DNA from: Catonia carolina
Taxonomy: Eukaryota; Arthropoda; Insecta; Hemiptera; Achilidae
Reading direction: 5' to 3'
Assembly: GCA_035578175.1 (NCBI GenBank)
Contig: JAQMRL010000003.1
Location: forward strand, 84,951,969 to 85,015,968
DNA length: 64,000 nucleotides
How positions within the stretch are numbered: the stretch's first letter is position 1; each line of letters begins with the position of its first letter. A model generated the notes under the pieces. That model was not told the origin of the DNA. It made no database searches and worked only from the letters and a program-made list of their open reading frames with translations. Of this stretch, positions 55,991 to 64,000 are shown in pieces. Both the position numbers and the translations under genes were made by a program.

Positions 55991-56689
55991 ATATTTTGAA
56001 ACTACAGCAGTATAATGAAACCAAGGTTTTTTCGGACGATACCCTCTACATAATTTTGGGTGGTACTGTTACCCCGTAAAATAGGGTACGAACTAAGTTC
56101 TATTCAAAAAATTTACTCTTATTGCTCTGTTAAGTCTGACAAACTCTTATCTTTAAAACTACTCGAGAACGCAGCAGCGATATTTAATTTTTCGTATTAA
56201 CTTCATTTTCATAAATGTTATTGTTCGATGATGCAATAAAATAAACAATTTAGTGTTTTTATCTTGAAAAAATCAAGCAACGCCCTTTCTTAATCCAACC
56301 ATTAAATTATACCTATTAATGGTTAACCTTCCTTGTCTTCGTTCTTACGTTCTATCGATGCTGCCAAGCCGGAAGTCCGGCGCACGGACAAATGTTTAGG
56401 AGCACGCGTCTGCCGTTCATGTCCTTGCTCCTCAACAATCGTTGACACACACCTTCAGGCTGCAGACCGTCTTAGAATGATAATATAAAAATGTACTGCA
56501 ACTATTATACATTATATCTAGCAAACCATCGAAAAGTTGAATTCAACTATGATCTTATAGATGTCCATAAATATTTAATCTTTCATTAAGTTGAGGTTAG
56601 ATTATTGGCATGATTTCCCAACTTTTCTTATGAAAAAACAATAGATGTTCTTATAATTCGTCCAAACATATTTTAGAAAAATTTTACAA

Positions 56690-56945
56690 ACTTTTCTCCT
56701 CCTCGCGGGTTAGGCATTTCTACTTGTTCCAGCACCCATCTTTTCTTCGGCCTTCCAATATCTCTGGTTCCTATTGATTTGCACCTTCTTACCAAACCAG
56801 GTAAGGTGGCTTTCTGGAATTCTATTTAAATGAGCGACCCATTGGGTACGGTATAATTAGATTTTTCCGTTAAGTGGAAAAATCCCCAATTCTTGCATTA
56901 TGTAGTCATTTCCGATCCTGTCTAGTCCTATCAAAGGATTAAGGC
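56690..56945 (-). pseudogene. LINE 3' fragment on minus strand
   Basis: Minus-strand frames combine to IGLDRIGNDYIMQELG, WVAHLNRIPESHL, LVRRCKSIGTRDIGRPKKRW and VEMPNPRG; GRPKKRW preceded by a WxxHxxRxPxxR-type segment is typical of RTE-like LINE C-termini. It faces the next LINE fragment head to head. Confidence 0.65.
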
Positions 56946-57034
56946 AGGTATGTCCATCATCAACCACACTTTTTTTATTCATATTTTAATATTGACTACA
57001 TTTTTCGGTCATGGAAAAAGGAAAATAGCTTAGA

Positions 57035-57815
57035 AATAAAAATGGGCAATGGCTACCTACCTCCTTAATGGAGTCCTGTATGCTGATGACAGGGTTATGA
57101 TGCAGGAGAGTGCGGATAATTTACATACTACCAAAGAGATGAAAGAATACAATATGAACATATCAACTAAAAGGACAAATGTCATGGCATTCTGGGGAAA
57201 GACCCTAATAAGATCCAAAATATTATTAATAGATATTAGACTAGAGGAAGTATAGAAGTACTAGAAGCACAAGTGATATCAAGAGTAGAATTGCTCAAGC
57301 TAGAAAAGCCTTTGAAATGAAAAACAGCTTACTGACTACAAACATTGATTTACAGATTAGGAAAAATTTCTTAAAACATTATGTTTGGAGTGTAGCATTA
57401 TACGGAAGTGAAACGTGGGTGATAGGGGCTGTAGAAAAGAAGAGGATAGAAGCTTTTGAAATGTGGTGTTATAGGAAAATGTTAAAGATTAGGTGGGTGG
57501 ACAAAATAAGTAATTTAGAGGTTCTTATGCGAGTGGATGAAAAAAGAAGTATATGGAAGCATCTTACCAAAAGAAGGGATAGGCTAGTGGGGCATATCCT
57601 AAGACATCCAGGTATTGGGCTATTAATAATGCAGGGTGATATAGAGGGAGTAAATTGTAGAGGAAGGCAAAGATTAGAATATATAAAGCAAATTACAAAA
57701 GATGTAGGGTGTTACAGGTATGTTGATATGAAACGACTTGCGCAAGATAGAGTAGATAGATAGATGGTTGGAGAACTGCATCAAACCAGTCGAGAGACTG
57801 ATGCCAAAAAAACAA
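57035..57815 (+). pseudogene. LINE RT C-terminal fragment
   Basis: GVLYADDRVMMQESADN (57070-57120) is the RT YADD motif. After a break, 57317-57763 stays open for 148 codons: YGSETWVIGAVEKKRIEAFEMWCYRKMLKI, RLVGHILRHPG, GRQRLEYIKQI, then a tail GAACTGCATCAAACCAGTC. Same order as the C-terminus of the intact LINE at 31-34 kb but from a different family; its tail recurs at 11560-11745. Confidence 0.88.
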
Positions 57816-58339
57816 GAGGAAGCGAGCCACTATAAATACCTTGGAACTGATGTCTTACATGATGATTATGACGTAAAAATAAACTAAATAAATTTAATCA
57901 GATATTAATCTTAATACTACAAGAATAAACTTGAGACAATTTTACTCCTTGAACCGTAAATTAAACCCCACATCTAGCGGTTTAAGCTTCTCAAAAAACT
58001 GAGTTTTTTTTGTTTTACGTCCGACGTTGTGCACATCAAGGTTAAAAGCACAGTGCTGAAACTTAAAAAAAATTAATCCAAGTGAGAAACTTTGATGTGG
58101 TTTGTTACTACCGATGTCAGTAAGTCTTGATTCATCAGAAATGCTACAAATTGTATTACTTTAACTGTATAAAATATTTCAATACGCTCTCTACAGGTAC
58201 GACTGTTATAATCATGATTACATAAAGAGACGTTTCATTCAGACCGAATGTTTTTTAAGTTCGTGACAAACAGGTAGACTACCAGGTTTTATCTTGTTTC
58301 TATTGAAGCTCCAGTATTCAGTTGTATCTGTTTCTAAAA

Positions 58340-58522
58340 TACAGCTTATTTATTTATTTTATTGGGCGATTACGTCCACACAGGCCTTGGGTTGTGCGTA
58401 GGTAATGATAAATATGACATAGAAATGAAAATATGCGAGACCTGACCGGGAATCGAATTCGGGACCACTGACGTCAAAGTCAGTTGCGATAATACAACAC
58501 CAACTGGCAGGCCTGTTTGCTG
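58340..58522 (-). repeat. tRNA-derived SINE (family F) copy
   Basis: Minus strand: GCCTGCCAGTTGGTGTTGTA (A-box region), GTGGTCCCGAATTCGATTCC (B-box TTCGATTCC), then GACCTCTCGC..ATTACCTACGCACAACCCAAGG and AATCGCCCAATAAAATAAAT at the tail. Same body sequence (CCTACGCACA..CCAAGGC) as 62752-62902. Confidence 0.7.
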
Positions 58523-59389
58523 TTTGTTTGGGTCATCATATCAAAAAGCTATATAGGTCAACGAAAATATTTCAATAATATTTAAAATAAATATTTATTT
58601 TTAATAATATAAATAAATATTTATTAAAGTTCAACAATAAATATTTTTAAAATTAACTTATTGTTTTGTGACGCAGATAATACTCAAGTTGTAGACTATT
58701 CGAGTAAACTATTTTAAAACAAAGTTTATATTTGAGTCTTTCAACAAACTTGTGTTGAAAAATTATTAAAAAACTGTAAATGAGTTTGATTAAAATTTGG
58801 GATGATCGTAAGCAATGGAATTAATCTTATTAAAAATTCAAAATCTCCTCAAGAATGTTAATTATATAATGATAAAATTATAAATAATACTGTTTCATGA
58901 TGTAACCGAATTACCTGCATGTGTATATTTTTTCTTTTTTGCAAGGAGGATAAAAACCAAATAATTTATTAGTGTTTTGTCTGTAACAGGGATATTTTAA
59001 TCTGAACAACATCCCATTGTGATACATACTTTCTAACTGCACGTTTTGGATTTGTTTATAGTTGTTGGCTGTCATGTTGTAACTACATAAAATTTTATAA
59101 AAATAATATTGTTTAACAATTATTTCAATGTGTTTGTATTATCAGTGACTAGCTCGGTAGCCATTAATTTTAATTAAAACAACATTTTTCAGTCATTACG
59201 AATCATATACAGTACTAAAATTTGAGAGGGTGACAGTAAATCTGTAATTTTGGAACACGTAGGCCTTCATAGGACTAAGCTTTACAGGACCGGAAAACAG
59301 AAATAAAAGGACCAATGGAGGTTAGAGCAAACAATAACACATGGTCAACGCACGGTGACAGTGTTCATGTTCGAAAGAAGCAGGTGGTA

Positions 59390-59666
59390 GAAGCGCGGGC
59401 TTCGTTATGCGCATGCCTCAACTAAGAACTCACTCTGATTGGTCAAGTAATTCCTCACTCTTCCGTTTCTGCTGTTCGTTTGAGATCAGGATCTGTGCAC
59501 TGTTGATGTGCTGAGTTGATGCGGCAGATGTGATCCAGTTAGCTGGAGAGGTGTTGTGAAATCATCTCTTGAAAGCTTGTGTGAACTACGTTTGAAAAGT
59601 TTGTTCTTTTTAAGTGTACTTTCTGATTCTCGTAATGTTCTGCTGGTTTTTCGTGGAAGATCTAAC
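59390..59666 (+). promoter_or_regulatory. Probable promoter and 5' leader of a plus-strand gene
   Basis: Contains ATGCGCATGC (NRF-1-like, 59407), an inverted CCAAT box (CTGATTGGTCAAG, 59438) and a less AT-rich leader from about 59450 that runs uninterrupted to the ATG at 59667. No TATA box. Repeats are absent here although dense on both sides. Inferred, not proven, to be a housekeeping-type promoter. Confidence 0.5.
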
Positions 59667-59673
59667 ATGGTTC
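59667..59673 (+). CDS. Possible first coding exon, 7 nt (Met-Val-...)
   Basis: AAC-ATG-GTT-C is followed at once by GTAAGT, a consensus splice donor (59674). The start context and donor, after a leader with promoter-like motifs, suggest exon 1 of a host gene with a long phase-1 first intron. The window ends in TTCTACAG, which would be a valid acceptor, so exon 2 may begin at 64001. The product cannot be named from this. If unspliced, the frame stops after four codons (MVRK). Confidence 0.4.
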
Positions 59674-61437
59674 GTAAGTAATAAAAGTTTTTTATATTAA
59701 TTTTTAGTATAAACCATTGTTGTAGATTTTAGGTTATGAAATACAACCGGTGAGATATTAACCTTGTCGTTCAATTGTCATTAAATTTTATTGTTCTGTT
59801 TATTACTAATAGTGAATGATATTTTAATTATTCTGAACTTCCTTCTATTATTCACGCAAATCTAATTTAGTGAATAGTTTTGTTTGTTTGGGTTTTATTT
59901 TAAATTAAAATTCATTCCATTTAAATATTTATTAAAGTATTTTGTGTGTTAAATCTATTTAAAGATTGTCTCTCATGTTTATGTATAAGCAGTTCGTGGA
60001 GCGTTAAAAAAAGTTATAACTGTCATATAATGTCGTTTATTTTGTTATCAACGTTTTGTCTGCATATTTATATTCACATCTTTACATTCTGTCTGGTTAA
60101 AAGTACGTCTGAATTTTTTCACGTGCGTCTTGTTAATGATCAACATGACCCGCGTATCGTACGTGCGCACGTATGTCGGTTAATTCATTGTCTGTGAAAG
60201 GAATTGTAAAATTAAGCAGATAGTTTTTGATGCAATTAACTTTTAGGGTTGTTCAACTTGGTTGTTAAAGATTATTAAACAATTGTTGGTCCGATTATGT
60301 GTAGTTAATATTTGTTATATAGTTCGTAACAGACTTTCCTTTTGTTCGTAGTAATTCATTGGTTTAAATAATTTTTCGATAATTATAAATGTCACCATAA
60401 ATAAATGGAAAGTTAAATTTAGTTCTGTATTTAGTTGGTACCGTAAAGTTAAATGTATGGTTATTTTTCCGTAACAAGTCTTATGCAGCGAGTGGAAAAC
60501 TACCCCTTAAATGTTCGTTTCTTTGATTGCGTAATGTTACCTCACCGCTACGGAAATGCAGCATGAAATAAATGAGTAACAGGCGGTATTATCGACAAGT
60601 TGTAAAATAAGGGTGCGAAATGAATAGCTGTTTGTGAGAATACATCCGCTTTATGTGCGAAGTACAATCTCGTTGTAAGGGCATTACGGGTTATGCGCGT
60701 GCTTATCTGATCACGTATTTATTAATTTCTTTGTAAGTGGATGTTTCTAGGTGTATTTTATTGTTAAATTTTCAACCTAGGTTAAGTACCTACGCTGTGT
60801 TTTAAGGATATGTCGTATTGAATATTGTATATCACAGCCAGCTAAATAACCTTGAATTTGCATAATTTTTATTCGTTTCCTTATATGCAGTTATTTTTTT
60901 TTACCAAGTCCTGTTGAGTGTATGTTTCATCATGTTAATTTTGATGATCTCGACGAATATTTTCTCCATCATTACCGAACCAAATCGGAATGTGTTGTTC
61001 TAATTTTAGCGCGCATCTTACAGATATTTCTTAACTTAATAATTTCATATTCAACATGAAGGCCTACGGCGTAGCTCTCCACTATGACGGCAATCGTTTT
61101 AAAATGTACTTTTTGCAACGAAAGTATTTAGTAACTTGTCGGCTTTAAGTAAATACCAATTTTATTTTAATTCATGCCTGTCATATTAAATTAAATTTTA
61201 CGCGTTTGTTTTTTTTGGACTTCGTAGTGAGACCAACGAATGCAGTGGAGCCGAAAAAACATTGAATTTATTGTTTAATCTTATTTGTCACGTGAATGTA
61301 AAATACCTATATTTCTCTGTTAATTTATTGAGAAACAGCAACGGAAAGAAAGACCATTTTATAAAACGTTTGCTTCTTCTTTTATTATCAATGTTTCCCT
61401 GTTCGTACGATTGTAAGTTTGTTTTTGTAAGCAATTT
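59674..61437 (+). other. Putative first intron, T-rich, no other feature
   Basis: T-rich on the plus strand, as expected for a plus-strand intron, with few repeats for 1.7 kb. Short frames (59946-60197, 61262-61459) show no domains. Confidence 0.4.
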
Positions 61438-62361
61438 TTACTTTCTCTTGCCTATATGAATATATAGGAAGGAAAGTATTGTTTTCATGTCGATTTTTCG
61501 AAATCGAGTTTTCACCGGATCTATACGTTTTCAGACCCCCTGAACCCAAAAAACATGTTTTTAGCGATTGGTCTGTGTGTGTGAACAGAATATCTCAAGA
61601 ACGGAACATCGTTCGAACTTGAAACTTGAAACTTAAGTTACATATCACTACCGGACCCGACACGAACATTTTCATCAAAATCGGTCAACCGGAAGTAGTA
61701 GTTTATTCGTATAATTTTTCACTTTTTTGCGATTTTCTCAAAAACTAGTCCTACGATTTTTTTAAAAATCGCCTGGTTTACTACATTTTTTATGCTCTAC
61801 AATATAGGGTAGGCGCCATGTTTGCTGAAATTCTGCGTGAGGCTGTTTTTACGCAAAAACATTTTCTTTTTAAGATTGCGGCTTTAATATGCATTTTAGC
61901 GCAAAACGTTATATAATAAAAGTTGTAGAGAATGTAAAATTCTACAACTTTTATTTCAAACATTTTTTTGTATAACGCTTAGTTTAGCGGTAATTTGCGA
62001 TTTTCTGTTTTTTTTCTCACGAAAACGTGAGAAAAATCGATTTTTTTAACATTTCGGTCTTAGTATGCATTTTACGACAAAAGTGTATATAATTAAATTT
62101 ATAAAAAAATTAAAAGATTACAACTTTTGTTTAGAGCATTTTTCTCTACAGAGCCTAGTTTAGCGTGAAAGCGTGATTTTCCGTATTTTTAAGCCAAACT
62201 TGAGTTCGATTGTCATTTTGCGTCATTCACTCATGATTAAAATAAGGTTATGTTTTTGAGGTTAGTTTTTTGTTTATTTCTAATATTTTATTAATAATGT
62301 TAGGTTTATTATTAATTATTTGCATTGGCAAGAGAAAGTTGTGTGAGTGTTTCACACCAGA
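61438..62361 (+). mobile_element. HINE-like element, copy 4
   Basis: Complete copy, 924 bp: ACTTTCTCTTGCC start, CCTATAT/ATATAGG palindrome, short TG microsatellite, two diverged 190-bp units (each with a TAGTTTAGCG block, at about 61978 and 62157), GGCAAGAGAAAG at 62328, hairpin end GTGTGAGTGTTTCACACCAGA. Flanked by TTTTT on both sides. Confidence 0.8.
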
Positions 62362-62751
62362 TTTTTATTAATCGTAATAGTCTAGGCAGTACAGAGTGTT
62401 GATTAGTTACTTATCTGTGTTAATTTATGTGTTGTATGTAAATTAGTTTAAAGAATCGATTATTATTTTGTGTATTTCTCTCGTGATCAACATTCACGAT
62501 TTCTTTTGGTTCCGAGAGAAATAAGATTATCGCTAACTAATGCAGGAAACTTTATAACTTCCGTTTTTCTTTATAAATCGGTTAATTTTATACACATTTT
62601 ATTTTATTTTAAGTTTCAACATTTACATAAGAAACCCTTGTAGATAAACTGACTAGAAACCCTTGTAAACTGTCTGTGGGAAGTAACTTTACTTCGAAAG
62701 TGACGCTCTAAATAGTATATTACAAAACATTACTGCCATTTTTTAATCGAA

Positions 62752-62902
62752 TGATTATGCCTACGTAAGCCTTGGCTGTGCGTAGGTGTATTACTTGGAT
62801 GTTAGGTGATATACAGATAAAAGAATGCCATACCTGACCGGGAATCGATTCCGGTACCACGGCGTAGAAGCCAAATGCCCTGACTACTACACTGGGGGGG
62901 TC
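62752..62902 (-). repeat. tRNA-derived SINE (family F) copy
   Basis: Minus strand AGTGTAGTAGTCAGGGC (A-box region), GGTACCGGAATCGATTCCCG (B box) and CCTACGCACAGCCAAGGCTT body. Located between two HINE-like copies. Confidence 0.7.
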
Positions 62903-62937
62903 ACGGGCCGATAAAACTGAGGAGTTTACTTTTTTTA

Positions 62938-63856
62938 CTTTCTCTTGCCTATATGAATATATAGGAAGGAAAAGTATTGTTTTCATGTCGATTTTTCGAA
63001 ATCGAGTTTTCACCGGATCTACACATTTTCAAGACCCCCTGAACCCAAAAAACATGTTTTGAGCGATTGTTCTGTGTGTGTGTGTTCAAAATATCTCAAG
63101 AACGGAACACCGTACGAACTTGAAACTTAAGTTACATACCACTACCGGACCCGACACGAACATTTTCATCAAAATCGGTCAACCAGAAGTAGTAGTTGAT
63201 TTGTGTAATTTTTCACTTTTTTGCGATCTTAAAAACTGGTCCTACGATTTTTTTAAAAACCGCCTGGTTTACTAAATTTTTTATGCTCTACAAGATAGGG
63301 TAGGCGCCATGTTTGCTGAATTCTTGCCGAGGCTGTTTTCACGTAAAAAAATCGTTTTTTTAAGATTGCGGCTTTAATATGCATTTTAGCGCAAAAATTT
63401 ATGTAATAAAAATGTAGAGAATTTAAAATCCTACAACTTTTATTTCAAACATTTTTTTGTATAACTCTTAGTTTAGCGGTAATTAGCGATTTTCCGTTTT
63501 TTTTTCTCACGAAAACGTGTGAAAAAGTGTGAAAAAACGATTTTTTTTAAGATTTCGGCCTTTGTATACGACAAAAGTGTACATAAAATCAAATTTATAG
63601 GAAATTAAAAGATCCATAACTTTTATTTAAAGCAGTTTTCTCTACAGAGCCTAGTTTAGCGTGAAAGAGTGATTTTCCGTTTTTTAAGCCAAACAGGTCG
63701 ATTTTAATTTTACGTCTTACACCCATGTTTAATAAATTAGGTTATGTTTAGTGAGGTTAGTTTTTTGTTTATTTCTAATGTTTTATTACTAGTGTTAAGG
63801 TTTATTGTTATTATTTACATTGGTAAAAGAAAGTTGTGTGAGTGTTTCACACCAGA
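62938..63856 (+). mobile_element. HINE-like element, copy 5
   Basis: Complete copy in the same orientation as copy 4, 577 bp downstream, with the same termini and TTTTT flanks. Small indels relative to copy 4 (for example in the TAAAAACTGGTCC region and the second 190-bp unit) show the two are separate old insertions or a diverged duplication. Confidence 0.8.
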
Positions 63857-63979
63857 TTTTTATAAATATTTATAGAAAGAAGAATTGTCGAAAAAGTGAC
63901 AGATGTGTGCTTTTCATCGCTATACAGTGGACTGGAATGTTACGCGATATTAGTAAGAAATCAAAGTTTTAAAATTAAA

Positions 63980-64000
63980 TAAATAGTTTTAATTCTACAG
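63980..64000 (+). other. Possible splice acceptor at window end
   Basis: The last bases, TAGTTTTAATTCTACAG, form a plausible 3' splice site for the phase-1 intron starting at 59674. Without the following sequence this is only a candidate. Confidence 0.3.

Noticed and set aside
1..64000. Endogenous viral element
   Set aside because: All RT and integrase-like similarities belong to LINEs or DNA transposons; no gag, envelope, capsid or viral polymerase motif was recognised.

Overview
The window is a piece of an AT-rich insect nuclear genome, most likely hemipteran (inference: the host gene is an insect-type SWI/SNF subunit, and the repeats are RTE and jockey LINEs, mariner, DUF4817-type Tc1/mariner, pogo/Tigger, hAT, piggyBac, Merlin and tRNA-derived SINEs in large introns). 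There are no bacterial features: no operons, no CRISPR array, no ribosome binding sites. Most of the DNA is intron or intergenic sequence packed with transposable elements (TEs).

One host gene is certain. The minus strand from 41217 down to 4802 carries the first seven coding exons of moira (mor), the insect orthologue of SMARCC1/2 (BAF155/BAF170), a scaffold of SWI/SNF chromatin remodelers. The exons are 41101-41217, 36559-36678, 28699-28803, 13075-13243, 10130-10329, 7843-7941 and 4802-4914. They join in frame to 307 residues (MarR-like, BRCT and chromo-like module plus a basic linker). The gene continues beyond position 1. Its introns are 2 to 15 kb and full of TEs.

1-41 kb (mor introns): mariner remnants at 2.7 and 12.1 kb; pogo/Tigger-type elements at 6.9, 8.4, 10.4 and 34.9 kb; a tandem palindromic repeat block at 9.4-10.1 kb; a hAT MITE at 16.0 kb; piggyBac-type elements at 21.4 and 35.8 kb; an orphan TATA+Inr promoter at 23.2 kb; a DUF4817-type transposase element at 29.1 kb; an intact RTE LINE with a 990-codon ORF and a 15-bp target duplication at 31.2-34.5 kb; a jockey LINE tail at 37.7 kb; and a Merlin element with about 115-bp terminal inverted repeats at 38.5 kb. 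A multicopy element resembling a non-autonomous Helentron (HINE-like) occurs five times (5.0, 6.4, 36.7, 61.4 and 62.9 kb). The copy at 36.7 kb ends 20 nt before mor exon 2, so it probably supplies the branch point.

41-59 kb (upstream intergenic): more SINEs, LINE tails, a ZMYM1-like hAT remnant at 45 kb, a 2.54-kb almost intact pogo-like transposon at 50.7-53.3 kb, and a hAT element with a perfect 8-bp duplication at 53.7 kb. The pogo-like transposase carries a C-terminal PHD-like zinc finger and is broken by a single in-frame stop; eight copies of a 10-bp motif lie in its ends.

59-64 kb: a probable promoter and first exon of a second host gene on the plus strand (ATG at 59667, splice donor at 59674), with a long first intron running to or past the window end, where the last bases read as a splice acceptor. 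Its product cannot be told from seven coding bases.

Nested insertions and target duplications give a relative order of events in several places and are listed as findings.
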